Shown here: piece after piece, positions 10,577-20,166 of the stretch | Numbering within the stretch: the first letter of the stretch is position 1 | Layout of the letters: each line of letters opens with the position of its first letter | DNA from: Auraticoccus monumenti | GTDB lineage: Bacteria > Actinomycetota > Actinomycetes > Propionibacteriales > Propionibacteriaceae | NCBI RefSeq assembly: GCF_900101785.1 | Contig: NZ_LT629688.1 | Span: forward strand, 3,534,001 to 3,598,000 | DNA: 64,000 bases | Direction of reading: 5' to 3' | Made by a program: the position numbers and the translations under genes | Notes under the pieces: generated by a model | Seen by the model: only the letters and a program-made list of their open reading frames with translations | What the model was told of the DNA's origin: nothing | Database searches by the model: none

Positions 10577-11242
10577 ATGGCAGAGATGCTGCAGCGGTTC
10601 GATCTGCTGGCGGCGTTCTGGATGACGCTGCGGCTGGCGGTCATGGGCGCGGCCGGCGCGCTGCTGCTGGGCACCCTGGTGGCGGTGATGCGCGTCTCCC
10701 CGTTCAGCTCGCTGCAGTTCTTCGCCCGCACCTACGTCACCCTGATCCGCAACTCCCCGCTGACCCTGGTCCTCTTCTTCTGCGTCTTCGGCCTGATGAA
10801 CGGGCTGGGGCTGCGCTTCGGGGAGACGCTGGAGACCCAGAACCTGTTCTGGGGCGTCGTGGCCATCGCGGTCTACCACGCCTCCTTCGTGGCCGAGGCG
10901 CTGCGCTCGGGCATCAACACCGTGCCTGTCGGTCAGGCGGAGGCGGCCCGGGCCGTGGGGCTGCCGTTCCTGCCGGCCCTGCGCCACGTGATCATGCCGC
11001 AGGCGGTGCGCGGCTCGGTCGCCCCCGTCGGCAACGTGATGGTGGCCCTGACCAAGAACACCACCGTGGCCGCGACCGTGGGCATCACCGAGGCCGCGGC
11101 GACGATGAAGACGATGATCGAGTTCTACCCGAACTTCCTCTACTTCATCTTCGCGCTGGTCGCGCTCGGCTTCGTGGTGCTCACCCTGCCCACCGGTCTC
11201 CTCTTCACCTGGCTCTCCCGGAAGGTGGCGGTGCAGCGATGA
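10577..11242 (+). CDS. gluC: glutamate ABC transporter permease, first subunit
   Basis: Integral membrane permease of the HisMQ/GlnP type, 221 aa. The segments ALLLGTLVAVMRVSPF, LIRNSPLTLVLFFCVF and the C-terminal FLYFIFALVALGFVVL are hydrophobic membrane helices. The cytoplasmic EAA loop is present as EAARAVGLPFLPALRHVIMPQAV at about residues 117-139. GAGAGG lies before the ATG. Its end overlaps the next permease start by four bases (ATGA), so the two are translationally coupled and should form a heterodimer. Confidence 0.93.
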   Translation: MAEMLQRFDLLAAFWMTLRLAVMGAAGALLLGTLVAVMRVSPFSSLQFFARTYVTLIRNSPLTLVLFFCVFGLMNGLGLRFGETLETQNLFWGVVAIAVYHASFVAEALRSGINTVPVGQAEAARAVGLPFLPALRHVIMPQAVRGSVAPVGNVMVALTKNTTVAATVGITEAAATMKTMIEFYPNFLYFIFALVALGFVVLTLPTGLLFTWLSRKVAVQR

Positions 11243-12132
11243 GCGCCTCGGACGTCCTCTTCGACCACCCGGGCCCCAGCGCCCGGCGGCGCAACGTGGT
11301 CATCACCGTGGTCGGCTGGCTGCTGCTGCTGGGCTTCTTCGGGGCCCTCTTCTGGGGCCTCCGCGACGAGTTCACCGCGGTCAAGCTCGCGCCCTTCGCC
11401 GACCCGGAGTCCTGGCAGTTCTACATCATCCCGGGGCTGCTCAACACGCTGCGGGCCGCCGGCATCTCGGTGGTGACCTCGGTGGTGCTGGGGCTGCTGC
11501 TCGGCTGCGGCCGGCTCAGCCCGGTACCGCTGCTGGCACGGGTCTGCGGGGTGCTGGTGGAGGTGTTCCGCGCCATCCCCGTGCTGCTGATGATGATCTT
11601 CTGGTACTACATCGCCATCTACGTCCTGCTGCTGGGCCGTGAGGTCGCTCCCCTGTTCGGCGTGGTGATGGGGCTGACCCTGTACAACGCCTCGGTGATC
11701 GCCGAGCTGGTGCGCTCGGGGGTGCACTCGCTGCCCCGCGGCCAGGGCGAGGCCGGTCTGGCGGTGGGCATGACCCAGGGCCAGGTGCTCACCACGGTGC
11801 AGCTGCCCCAGGCCATCACCGCGATGCTGCCCTCGCTGGTCTCGCAGCTGGTGGTCATCCTGAAGGACACCGCCCTGGGCGTGGCGATCCTGTACACCGA
11901 CCTGCTCAAGCAGATGACCGACCTGGCCACCTATCGCGGCAACATCATCGCCGCAATGGTCTTCGCCGCGATCGTCTACATCTTGCTCAACAGCGCGCTG
12001 ACGGCCCTGGCCCACCTGGTGCAGAGGCGGCTCAGCGCCAGCGCCAAGGGGTCGCGACCGCTGGACGCGGAGCGGGCCACCGACGCCGCCAACGCCGGCG
12101 CCATGGCTGGGCAGGCCCATAACGCAGGATGA
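11239..12132 (+). CDS. gluD: glutamate ABC transporter permease, second subunit
   Basis: Second permease, 297 aa, larger than its partner because of an N-terminal cytoplasmic segment followed by an extra membrane helix (VVITVVGWLLLLGFFGALFW). The core begins near YIIPGLLNTLRAAGIS. The EAA loop is GEAGLAVGMTQGQVLTTVQLPQAI at about residues 169-192. The last 35 residues are hydrophilic and rich in Ala and charged residues. The start overlaps the stop of the first permease gene by four bases. It ends the operon; I see no clear terminator in the 180 bases that follow. Confidence 0.93.
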   Translation: MSASDVLFDHPGPSARRRNVVITVVGWLLLLGFFGALFWGLRDEFTAVKLAPFADPESWQFYIIPGLLNTLRAAGISVVTSVVLGLLLGCGRLSPVPLLARVCGVLVEVFRAIPVLLMMIFWYYIAIYVLLLGREVAPLFGVVMGLTLYNASVIAELVRSGVHSLPRGQGEAGLAVGMTQGQVLTTVQLPQAITAMLPSLVSQLVVILKDTALGVAILYTDLLKQMTDLATYRGNIIAAMVFAAIVYILLNSALTALAHLVQRRLSASAKGSRPLDAERATDAANAGAMAGQAHNAG

Positions 12133-12315
12133 TCCACTCGGGGGGCGAGCCCTCTGGCTCTGACCTCGCCCAGTCGCGCGGTGGTAGCACGACGACGGCG
12201 TCGGCGCGGTCCACGCAACCCCCAGAAGTCCCGTACCATCGCGGTGCGACCGCCGTCGCTGAGTCATCGCGCTGACCCCGTTGACGACTCGACTCGAGGA
12301 GGAAGAGGTGCCACC

Positions 12316-13047
12316 GTGTCGGACCTGAGCAACCTGCACGTGTCCCTGGCCCGGCTGGTGCTGGTGGGTCGAGCGCTGGAGGACGTGCTGAGCGAGATCA
12401 CCACCATCGCCCGAGGCGTCATGCCCGGCACCGACGCCGCCTCCATCACGCTGATCCGGGGCGACAACGCCTACACCGCCGCCTACGACGGCCAGCTGGC
12501 CCTGGACGCCGACGAGCTGCAGTACCAGCGCGGCTACGGCCCGTGCATGGACGCGGCGCGGGCGAGCCAGGTGTTCCTGGTCCAGGACATGGCCAACGAG
12601 GAGCGCTGGCCCGACTACTGCCGCCACGCCGCCGAGCAGGGGGCCAGGGCCTCGCTGTCCATCCCGCTGCCCTTCCAGGGTGTCAGCATCGGCGCCCTCA
12701 ACACCTACGCCAAGGACCCCCGCGCCTACGGAGCCGAGGACCTCGTCCTCGGTGAGGAGATCGCGGCGTGGATCGCCGTGGCTGTCGGGAACGCCGAGGG
12801 CACCGCGCGGACGCTGGAGGAGCTGGAGCAGATGCGTTCGGCGATGGTCTCGCGGGCCAGCATCGAGCAGGCCAAGGGCATCCTGATGGAGCGGTACAGG
12901 GTCTCGGAGGACCAGGCCTTCAAGCTGCTGACCCACGCCTCCCAGCACACCAACACCAAGCTGCGGCTGGTGGCCGACGAGCTGGTGCGCACCGGCGCCC
13001 TGCAGGGAGCCGACCCCGACTCCGGCACGGCTCGTCACGGCGCCTGA
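12316..13047 (+). CDS. GAF and ANTAR domain-containing regulator
   Basis: Predicted RNA-binding antitermination regulator, 243 aa. An N-terminal GAF sensor domain spans about residues 20-165 (including the PCMDAARASQ and SLSIPLPF segments). The C-terminal ANTAR domain at about 180-230 has the hallmark three-helix pattern, with SRASIEQAKGILMERYRVSEDQAF. ANTAR domains bind paired hexaloop hairpins in nascent RNA and prevent termination. I start at the GTG at 12316-12318, preceded by GAGGAGGAAGAGG; the frame is open further upstream but that part is Arg-rich and unlike the family. The ligand of the GAF domain and the RNA targets are unknown. It stands alone after the glutamate importer. Confidence 0.92.
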   Translation: MSDLSNLHVSLARLVLVGRALEDVLSEITTIARGVMPGTDAASITLIRGDNAYTAAYDGQLALDADELQYQRGYGPCMDAARASQVFLVQDMANEERWPDYCRHAAEQGARASLSIPLPFQGVSIGALNTYAKDPRAYGAEDLVLGEEIAAWIAVAVGNAEGTARTLEELEQMRSAMVSRASIEQAKGILMERYRVSEDQAFKLLTHASQHTNTKLRLVADELVRTGALQGADPDSGTARHGA

Positions 13048-13117
13048 CCCTCTCGACCCGCTGAGGGCCGGATGTCGCGGTCCCGACCACCGCAGGCACC
13101 GACGACGCAGAAGCGTG

Positions 13118-13202
13118 CTGGCTTCCCAACCGTGCTGGCCTCTGAACCGTGCTGGCCTCTGAACCGTGCCGGCCTCTGAACCGTGCCGGCTGGTGAGCCG
13201 TG
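13118..13202. repeat. five-copy 17-base tandem repeat
   Basis: Tandem copies of CTGGCCTCTGAACCGTG start at 13118, 13135, 13152, 13169 and 13186. The second and third are identical and the fourth has one change; the first and last are diverged. The array lies in the 255-base gap between the converging ANTAR gene and recX. The unit is not a multiple of three, so coding is unlikely. Confidence 0.9.
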
Positions 13203-13302
13203 GTGGCGCAGCCAACCTGGTGGCGCATGAGGCCCGAGCCCCGGCCGGCGAGTGCGCCGGGACGGGAACCAACCCGATCGGACCCGATCTGCTCCGCCCC
13301 GC

Positions 13303-13836
13303 TCAGCCGAGGGACCCGTACGACTCCTGGTCCGGCTCCACCTCGTCCAGCACCCGCCCGACCAGGTTCGACGAGAACCCCCGACGGACGAGCGCCCCGG
13401 CCAGGCGCCGGCGACGCACCTGCGGCTCGAGCCCGGACATGGTGCGCATCTTCTTCTCCGCCAGCGCCAGCGCGGCGGCGTGCTCGTCGTCCGGCTCGAC
13501 GCCCTCGAGGGCCTCGGTGACCTGCTCGGGGTCGATGCCCTTGCGTCGCAGCTCCTGCTGCAGGGCCCGGCTGGAGAGGTGACGGCGCTGCTGCCGCGAG
13601 CGGACCCAGTCCTCGGCGAAGGTGGCGTCGTCGACCAGCCCGACCTCCTCCATCCGGTCCAGCACGCGTCGGGCGACCTCGGGCGCCACCTCGCGCTTGG
13701 CCAGTGCGGTGGCGAGCTCGTGCCGGCTCCTGGCGCGGACGGTGAGCTGGCGGAGCACGATCTCCCTGGCGGCCGCCTCGGCGTCGGCCTCGGAGCCGGA
13801 GGAGAGCGGCTCCACCTCGTCGTCGGTGTGGTTCAC
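13303..13836 (-). CDS. recX: regulatory protein RecX
   Basis: Small helical modulator that binds RecA filaments and limits recombinase activity; 177 aa. It has the three-helix-repeat architecture, with REIVLRQLTVRARSRHELATAL for the first repeat, VVDDATFAEDW-like EEVGLVDDATFAEDWVRSR for the second, and the C-terminal LVRRGFSSNLVGRVL for the third. The GTG start (13834-13836) has AGGAG five bases upstream. It lies 64 bases after recA on the same strand, with a hairpin between them, so it is expected to be expressed by limited read-through from recA. Confidence 0.95.
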   Translation of the reverse strand: MNHTDDEVEPLSSGSEADAEAAAREIVLRQLTVRARSRHELATALAKREVAPEVARRVLDRMEEVGLVDDATFAEDWVRSRQQRRHLSSRALQQELRRKGIDPEQVTEALEGVEPDDEHAAALALAEKKMRTMSGLEPQVRRRRLAGALVRRGFSSNLVGRVLDEVEPDQESYGSLG

Positions 13837-13863
13837 GGGCGCTCCTGCGCGGGAGGGGACGGC

Positions 13864-13894
13864 GACGCCCCGGACCCGTCGGGCCCGGGGCGTC
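13864..13894 (-). terminator. recA-recX intercistronic hairpin
   Basis: GACGCCCCGG at 13864-13873 pairs perfectly with CCGGGGCGTC at 13885-13894; the 11-base loop can pair further. It lies just after the recA stop and before the recX ribosome site. A partial terminator between recA and recX is known in other bacteria and would keep RecX low. Confidence 0.65.
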
Positions 13895-13900
13895 TGGTGA

Positions 13901-14953
13901 TCAGAAGGCGATCTCGCCGGTAACCGGGTCGACGCCGGCCGGGACGTCGAGCTGCGGACCGATGTTCATCTTCTCCTTGATGCGCTTCTCGATCTCGTTG
14001 GCCACGTCGGGGTTGGTCTTCAGGTAGGTGCGGGCGTTCTCCTTGCCCTGACCCAGCTGCTGGGCGTCGTAGGTGAACCAGGCGCCGGCCTTGCGGATGA
14101 TGCCGGACTCGACCCCCATGTCGATCAGGCTGCCCTCGCGGCTGATGCCCTGGCCGTAGAGGATGTCGAACTCGGCCTGCTTGAAGGGCGGAGCCACCTT
14201 GTTCTTGACCACCTTGACCCGGGTCCGGTTCCCGACCATCTCCGAGCCGTCCTTGAGGGTCTCGATCCGGCGCACGTCCAGACGGATGGAGGAGTAGAAC
14301 TTCAGCGCCTTACCACCCGTGGTCGTCTCGGGCGAGCCGAACATGACGCCGATCTTCTCGCGCAGCTGGTTGATGAAGATGGCGGTCGTGCCGGCACCGT
14401 GCAGCGCACCGGTCATCTTGCGCAGGGCCTGGCTCATCAGCCGGGCCTGCAGACCGACGTGGGAGTCACCCATCTCGCCCTCGATCTCCGCACGCGGGGT
14501 CAGCGCGGCCACGGAGTCGATCACGATCATGGTGAGCGCACCGGAGCGCACCAGCATGTCGGCGATCTCCAGGGCCTGCTCGCCGTTGTCGGGCTGGCTG
14601 ACCAGCAGGGCGTCGGTGTCGACCCCCAGCTTGGCGGCGTAGTCGGGGTCGAGGGCGTGCTCGGCGTCGATGAAGGCGCAGATGCCGCCCTCGGCCTGGG
14701 CGTTGGCGATGGCGTGCAGCGCCACGGTCGTCTTGCCCGAGGACTCCGGGCCGTAGATCTCCACGATCCGGCCACGCGGGAGACCACCGATGCCGAGGGC
14801 GGCGTCGAGGGTGATCGAACCCGTGGGCGTGACGGCGATGGGGGTGCGCGTCTCGTCGCCCAGACGCATCACCGAGCCCTTGCCGTGCTGCTTCTCGATC
14901 TGGGCGAGCGCGGCCTCCAGGGCCTTGTTGCGGTCTGCCACTGCTGGTGCCAT
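13901..14953 (-). CDS. recA: recombinase RecA
   Basis: Central strand-exchange protein and co-protease for LexA, 350 aa. Walker A is GPESSGKTT near residue 69, and Walker B is in the VIDSV strand near 140-145. The DNA-binding loop L1 region ([22 protein letters not shown] is split by loop residues) and the [22 protein letters not shown] segment that includes L2 are intact. No intein is present. GGAAGGA lies seven bases before the ATG. A LexA box sits about 175 bases upstream. It forms a unit with recX. Confidence 0.98.
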   Translation of the reverse strand: MAPAVADRNKALEAALAQIEKQHGKGSVMRLGDETRTPIAVTPTGSITLDAALGIGGLPRGRIVEIYGPESSGKTTVALHAIANAQAEGGICAFIDAEHALDPDYAAKLGVDTDALLVSQPDNGEQALEIADMLVRSGALTMIVIDSVAALTPRAEIEGEMGDSHVGLQARLMSQALRKMTGALHGAGTTAIFINQLREKIGVMFGSPETTTGGKALKFYSSIRLDVRRIETLKDGSEMVGNRTRVKVVKNKVAPPFKQAEFDILYGQGISREGSLIDMGVESGIIRKAGAWFTYDAQQLGQGKENARTYLKTNPDVANEIEKRIKEKMNIGPQLDVPAGVDPVTGEIAF

Positions 14954-15126
14954 GGGTGGTTCCTTCCTAGATCTCGCCCCCGCACCGTGGATCCGGGTGG
15001 CGTCCTGAGTCGTCGTCGTGCCAGCTGCTCAGACAGTAGGGACGAGGGCTGACACTTTCCGTCCGAGCACCGCCCCTGTGGACAGCGAGGCGGGTGTGGA
15101 CAACTCACCTGCCACCCAGAACCCTA

Positions 15127-15142
15127 CCGAACAGGTGTTCGA
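15127..15142 (-). promoter_or_regulatory. LexA (SOS) box of recA
   Basis: A perfect CGAAC-AGGT-GTTCG dyad at 15128-15141 matches the actinobacterial SOS consensus TCGAAC-N4-GTTCGA at all but one outer base. It lies upstream of recA and downstream of the DUF3046 gene, so recA and recX should be damage-inducible. Confidence 0.9.
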
Positions 15143-15191
15143 AGGCGAGGCGACACGCCGCGCCGTCGGAGCTGTCGCGCGACCTCGGCCC

Positions 15192-15386
15192 TCACCGCTC
15201 CGAGGGGGGCAGCTCCAGCGCCTCCCAGACCGCGCGCCAGATGGTCTTGCTGGGGACGCCCGCGTCCAGCGCCTCCTGGACGGTGCGGGAGCCGAGGGCG
15301 GAGAGGGCGTGCTGCGTCGCCCACACCCGGACGTAGCCCGGCCCCAGGTGACGGGTCATGCGCTCCCACAGCTCGGCCTCTCGCAC
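15192..15386 (-). CDS. DUF3046 family protein
   Basis: A 64-residue protein of the actinobacterial DUF3046 family, usually found just upstream of recA, as here. It begins VREAELWERMTRHLG and contains the family core RTVQEALDAGV and the end segment WRAVWEALELP. The start GTG at 15384-15386 aligns with known members; a longer reading into the lhr region is antisense to that gene and not credible. Function is unknown. It ends about 50 bases before the recA SOS box and is divergent from lhr. Confidence 0.88.
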   Translation of the reverse strand: MREAELWERMTRHLGPGYVRVWATQHALSALGSRTVQEALDAGVPSKTIWRAVWEALELPPSER

Positions 15387-15507
15387 CCGCCCAGCATGGC
15401 CGATGCCGCTGCCGCCGCCCAAACCGCCGGGCGTGCGCCCGTGCCGTGCGGAGCCCGCACCGAACCGGCTCGGAGGAACTGTCGGAGGCACCGGGCAGGA
15501 TGGCCCC

Positions 15508-18500
15508 ATGACCCGCCGGACCCCCACCCCCGCCCCCGACGCCCCCGCCGGGCTGGCGGCGTTCACGGAGGCGACCCGGTCCTGGTTCACCGAGTCCTTC
15601 GCCGAGCCCACGCCCGCCCAGGCCGGCGCCTGGCGGGCCATCACCAGCGGGCAGCACGCCCTGGTGGTCGCCCCGACCGGCTCGGGCAAGACGCTGGCCG
15701 CCTTCCTGGCCGCGCTCGACCGGCTCAGCCGACGTCCGGCCGACGCGCCGCGGGCCGGGGTGCACACGCTGTACGTCTCCCCTCTCAAGGCCCTCGCCGT
15801 CGACGTCGAGCGCAACCTGCGGGCCCCCTTGCGCGGCATCGCCCGCACCGCCGAGCGGCTGGGCGGCACCCCGCCGGAGATCTCGGTCGCCGTCCGCTCC
15901 GGGGACACCCCGGCCTCGGACCGCCGCCGGCTGGTCACGCACCCGCCCGACGTCCTGATCACCACGCCGGAGTCGCTGTTCCTGATGATGACCTCCCAGG
16001 CCCGCGAGATCCTGACCGAGGTCGACACCGTCATCCTCGACGAGGTGCACGCGCTGGCCGGCTCCAAGCGTGGCGCGCACCTGGCCATCACGCTGGAGCG
16101 GCTGGAGCAGTGGGTGCTCGACCACGACCACCCGGCGTTCCAGCGGATCGGGCTCTCGGCCACCGTCCGGCCCCCGGAACGGGTGGCGGCCTACCTCGGC
16201 GGGTCCCACCCCGTGCAGGTCGTCGACCCCCCGGCGGTGAAGCAGTGGGAGCTCACGGTCGCGGTGCCGATCGAGGACATGTCCGCGCTCGGCTCCACCC
16301 GTCAGATCGACCCCGACGACCCGCTGGCCGTGCCGGAGAGGCCTTCGATCTGGCCGCACGTCGAGCGCCGCATCCTCGACGTCATCACCGCCCACCGCTC
16401 CACCATCGTCTTCGCCAACTCCCGGCGGCTGGCCGAGCGGCTCACCTCCCACCTCAACGAGCTGCACGCCGCGGACCTGGGGATCGAGCTGGAGCAGCAC
16501 CCCGCCCAGCCGGCCGAGGTCATGGCGCAGTCCGGGGCCAGCCAGGGCGCCCCGCCGGTGATCGCCCGGGCCCACCACGGCTCGGTCAGCAAGGAGCAGC
16601 GGGCCGACATCGAGGGTGCGCTGAAGAGCGGGCAGCTGCCCTGCGTGGTCGCCACCTCCTCCCTCGAGCTGGGCATCGACATGGGTGCGGTGGACGTGGT
16701 GGTGCAGGTGGAGTCCCCGCCCTCGGTGGCCAGCGGGCTGCAGCGCGTGGGGCGGGCCGGGCACCAGGTCGGCGCGGTCTCCCGCGGCGTCTTCTTCCCC
16801 AACCACCGCGGGGACCTGGTCGAGTCCGCGGTCGTGGTGGAGCGGATGCGGGCGGGCGCCATCGAGGAGGTGGCCGACCTGCGCAACCCCCTCGACGTGC
16901 TCGCCCAGCAGGTGGTGGCCATCGCCGCCGCCGACGACGTGGACGTCGACGCCCTCTACGCCCTGGTCCGACGGGCCTCCAGCTTCACCGAGCTGCCGCG
17001 CAGCGCCTTCGACGCCACCCTCGACATGCTCAGCGGCCGCTACCCCTCGGAGGACTTCGCCGAGCTCCGACCGCGGGTGGTCTGGAACCGCGACACCGGC
17101 CAGCTGAGCGCGCGCCCCGGCGCCCAGCGGCTGGCCGTCACCTCCGGCGGCACCATCCCCGACCGCGGTCTCTTCGGGGTCTTCCTCGTCGGCGCGGAGT
17201 CCGGGCCGGGGCGCCGGGTCGGCGAGCTGGACGAGGAGATGGTCTACGAGACCCGGGTGGGTGACGTCTTCACCCTGGGCACCACCTCGTGGCGGGTGGA
17301 GCAGATCACCCACGACCAGGTGCAGGTCTCCCCCGCGCCGGGGGTCCCCGGCAAGCTGCCGTTCTGGAAGGGCGACGCCCCGGGGCGACCGGCCGAGCTC
17401 GGGCGGGCGCTCGGCGCCTTCACCCGCGAGATCAGCTCCCTCCCGCCCGACGAGGCCCGCAGCCGGTTGGCGGGAAGCGGGCTGGACGAGTGGGCCGCGG
17501 ACAACCTGGTGAGCTACCTCGCCGAGCAGCGCAGCGCCACCACCGTGCTCCCCTCCGACACCACCATCGTGGTGGAGCGGTTCCGCGACGAGCTGGGTGA
17601 CTGGCGGGTCTGCATCCACTCCCCCCTCGGCAGCTCGGTGCTGGCCCCCTGGGCGCTGGTGATCGAGCAGCGAGCCCGCGAGCGCTACGGGACGGAGGTG
17701 TCGGCGACGGCCACCAACGACGGCATCGTGCTGCGGGTGCCCGACACCGACGCCGACCCGCCGGGGGTCGAGCTGCTCAGCGTCGACGTCGAGGAGCTGA
17801 TCCGCATCGTCACCGACGAGGTCACCTCGTCGGCGCTCTTCGCCTCACGCTTCCGCGAGTGCGCGGCCCGGGCCCTGCTGCTGCCCCGCCGCGACCCCCG
17901 CTCCCGCTCGCCGCTGTGGCAGCAGCGGATGCGCTCGGCCCAGCTGCTGCAGGTCGCCTCCCGCTTCCCCGACTTCCCGATCGTGCTGGAGACGATCCGC
18001 GAGTGCCTCAACGACGTCTACGACCTCCCCGGGCTGCGGGCCCTGCACGAGGGCATCCAGGCCCGCCGCATCCAGCTGGTGGAGGTGGAGACCAAGGAGG
18101 CCTCCCCCTTCGCCACCTCGCTGCTCTTCGGCTACATCGGCTCCTTCGTCTACGAGGGGGACGTACCGCTGGCCGAGCGCCGGGCGGCGGCGCTGTCCCT
18201 CGACGCCGGGCTGCTGTCGGAGCTGCTGGGCACCGAGGGCCTGGCCACGCTGCTCGACGAGGCGGTGATCGCCGAGGTCGAGGCCGGGCTGCAGGCCCTG
18301 CTGGAGGAGCGCCGGGCCACCAGCGTCGAGCAGCTCTTCGACCTCGTGCGCACCGCCGGGCCGTTCTCCACCGAGGAGCTGGGGGTCCGCTCCGCCGAGG
18401 TCGACGTCGACCGGGCCGTCGAGCAGCTGCAGCAGGCCCGGCGGATCGCGGAGGTGCGGATCGCCGGCGAGCGGCGCTGGGCGGTGACCGAGGACCTGAC

Positions 18501-20166
18501 CCGGTTGCAGGACGCCCTGGGCGTGCCGGTGCCCCCCGGCTACGCCGCGCCGCCGGCGGACTCCGACGCCGACCCGGTGCACGACCTGGTGCTCCGCTAC
18601 GCCCGCACCCACGGTCCTTTCTCCGCCCGGACGGCGGCCGACCGGTTCGGGCTCGGCGTCGCCGTGGTCGGCTCGGCCACCCGGGCGCTGGTCCGCGACG
18701 GCAGCCTGGCCTCGGGGGCCTTCACCGGACCCGGGGTGGAGGAGTACTGCCACAGCCGGGTGCTGGCCCTGATCAAGCGGCGCACGCTGGCGAGGCTGCG
18801 ACGCGAGGTGGAGCCGGTCGACCAGCCCACCTACACCCGCTTCCTCACCGACTGGCAGGGCGTCTCCCCCGGCCAGCGGGCCCGCACCCGCGGCGTCGAC
18901 GGCACCCTGGCGGCGATCGAGTCCCTGGCCGGGTACCCGGTGCCGGCCAGCATGCTCGAGGCCGTGGTGCTGCCCTCGCGGGTGGCGGACTACCAGCCGC
19001 GCCACCTCGACGAGCTGCTCTCGGCCGGTGAGGTCAGCTGGGCCGGGACGGCCCGGATCGGCACCTCCGGCGACGGCTCGGGCGACGGCTGGGTGGCGCT
19101 GTGGCCCAGCGAGCTCGACCTGGCTCCCGCACCGGGTGAGCCGTCGTCGCAGCAGGCCCGTGAGCTGCTGGAACGGCTGGCCAGCGGCGGCGCCTGGCGT
19201 TTCGAGGACCTGGTGGCCGACACCCGCGACCGCGACGGCGGGAGCGAGCTGTCCACCCGGCGGGAGACCGCGGTGGCGCTGTGGGAGCTGGTCTGGGCCG
19301 GTCTGGTCACCTCCGACAGCTTCTCGGCGCTGCGCGCGGCCAGCACCGGGGGTGCCCTCAAGCGGCCCCGCGCGCCCACCGCACGGCGACCGTCCCGCCT
19401 CCAGGCCAGCCGGCCGCGGCGCCCGGGCGGAGGGTCGTCGCTGGAGGGCGCCACCACGGCTGGGCGCTGGTCGGTGGTGCCGGGGCCGGGCGGCGGTGAG
19501 GCGGCCGTGCGACGCCGGTTCAGCACCGACCTGCTGCTGATGCTCGACCGCTACGGCGTGCTGACCCGAGGCAGCGTCCTCACCGAGCGGCCCGAGGGGG
19601 GCTTCGGTCCGGTGTACCGCGGCCTCAGCCAGCTGGAGGAGGCCGGGCAGTGCCGCCGCGGCTACTTCGTGGACGGGCTGGGCGCGGCCCAGTTCGCGCT
19701 GGCCGGGGCGGTCGACCGTCTCCGCAGCCACGGTGAGGACGAGAGCGGCACCCCGCGTCAGCAGGGGCCCGACGAGGACGAGGTGGTGGTGCTGGCCGCC
19801 TGCGACCCGGCCAACCCCTTCGGCGCGGCGCTCCCCTGGCCCGAGCGCGCCGGGCACCGTCCCGGCCGGAAACCGGGTGCGCTGGTGCTGGTACGGCGGG
19901 GGCGGCTGGTGCTCTACGTCGAGCGGGGCGGGCGCTCGCTGCTGACCTTCACCGCCGACGCCGACGACCTGGGCGCGGCGGCGCTGGCCCTGGCCGGGGC
20001 GACGGCGCGGGGATGGCTGGGTCGGGTCACGATCGAGCGGGTCGACTCCGAGCACGTCTTCGAGTCACGGGCGAAGGACGCGCTCGAGGCGGCCGGCTTC
20101 GCCATGACCCCGCAGGGGATGCGGGTCCGCGCCCGTGCGCTGGCCGACGCCGACCGGAGCGGCTGA
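15508..20166 (+). CDS. lhr: Lhr-type ATP-dependent helicase
   Basis: Large superfamily 2 DNA helicase, 1552 aa, the size of the long Lhr proteins, active in DNA repair. Motif I APTGSGKT is near residue 55, the Q motif and FAEPTPAQ lie before it, motif II is DEVHAL near 180, motif III SATVRPPE near 218, and motif VI QRVGRAGHQ near 411. A winged-helix and the Lhr core domain follow. The long C-terminal half (from about 850) carries further winged-helix-like repeats and a Lhr-specific C-terminal domain. The ATG at 15508 has no Shine-Dalgarno; CAGGAT lies six bases before it. The gene is on the opposite strand to the recA cluster and has no partner in an operon. Confidence 0.95.
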   Translation: MTRRTPTPAPDAPAGLAAFTEATRSWFTESFAEPTPAQAGAWRAITSGQHALVVAPTGSGKTLAAFLAALDRLSRRPADAPRAGVHTLYVSPLKALAVDVERNLRAPLRGIARTAERLGGTPPEISVAVRSGDTPASDRRRLVTHPPDVLITTPESLFLMMTSQAREILTEVDTVILDEVHALAGSKRGAHLAITLERLEQWVLDHDHPAFQRIGLSATVRPPERVAAYLGGSHPVQVVDPPAVKQWELTVAVPIEDMSALGSTRQIDPDDPLAVPERPSIWPHVERRILDVITAHRSTIVFANSRRLAERLTSHLNELHAADLGIELEQHPAQPAEVMAQSGASQGAPPVIARAHHGSVSKEQRADIEGALKSGQLPCVVATSSLELGIDMGAVDVVVQVESPPSVASGLQRVGRAGHQVGAVSRGVFFPNHRGDLVESAVVVERMRAGAIEEVADLRNPLDVLAQQVVAIAAADDVDVDALYALVRRASSFTELPRSAFDATLDMLSGRYPSEDFAELRPRVVWNRDTGQLSARPGAQRLAVTSGGTIPDRGLFGVFLVGAESGPGRRVGELDEEMVYETRVGDVFTLGTTSWRVEQITHDQVQVSPAPGVPGKLPFWKGDAPGRPAELGRALGAFTREISSLPPDEARSRLAGSGLDEWAADNLVSYLAEQRSATTVLPSDTTIVVERFRDELGDWRVCIHSPLGSSVLAPWALVIEQRARERYGTEVSATATNDGIVLRVPDTDADPPGVELLSVDVEELIRIVTDEVTSSALFASRFRECAARALLLPRRDPRSRSPLWQQRMRSAQLLQVASRFPDFPIVLETIRECLNDVYDLPGLRALHEGIQARRIQLVEVETKEASPFATSLLFGYIGSFVYEGDVPLAERRAAALSLDAGLLSELLGTEGLATLLDEAVIAEVEAGLQALLEERRATSVEQLFDLVRTAGPFSTEELGVRSAEVDVDRAVEQLQQARRIAEVRIAGERRWAVTEDLTRLQDALGVPVPPGYAAPPADSDADPVHDLVLRYARTHGPFSARTAADRFGLGVAVVGSATRALVRDGSLASGAFTGPGVEEYCHSRVLALIKRRTLARLRREVEPVDQPTYTRFLTDWQGVSPGQRARTRGVDGTLAAIESLAGYPVPASMLEAVVLPSRVADYQPRHLDELLSAGEVSWAGTARIGTSGDGSGDGWVALWPSELDLAPAPGEPSSQQARELLERLASGGAWRFEDLVADTRDRDGGSELSTRRETAVALWELVWAGLVTSDSFSALRAASTGGALKRPRAPTARRPSRLQASRPRRPGGGSSLEGATTAGRWSVVPGPGGGEAAVRRRFSTDLLLMLDRYGVLTRGSVLTERPEGGFGPVYRGLSQLEEAGQCRRGYFVDGLGAAQFALAGAVDRLRSHGEDESGTPRQQGPDEDEVVVLAACDPANPFGAALPWPERAGHRPGRKPGALVLVRRGRLVLYVERGGRSLLTFTADADDLGAAALALAGATARGWLGRVTIERVDSEHVFESRAKDALEAAGFAMTPQGMRVRARALADADRSG

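Noticed and set aside
13118-13202. Possible CRISPR array
   Set aside because: The 17-base units are head to tail with no spacers and no cas genes are present.
15124-20055. Long minus-strand ORFs inside lhr
   Set aside because: They lie opposite a well-conserved helicase gene and have only low-complexity content; third-position bias favours lhr.
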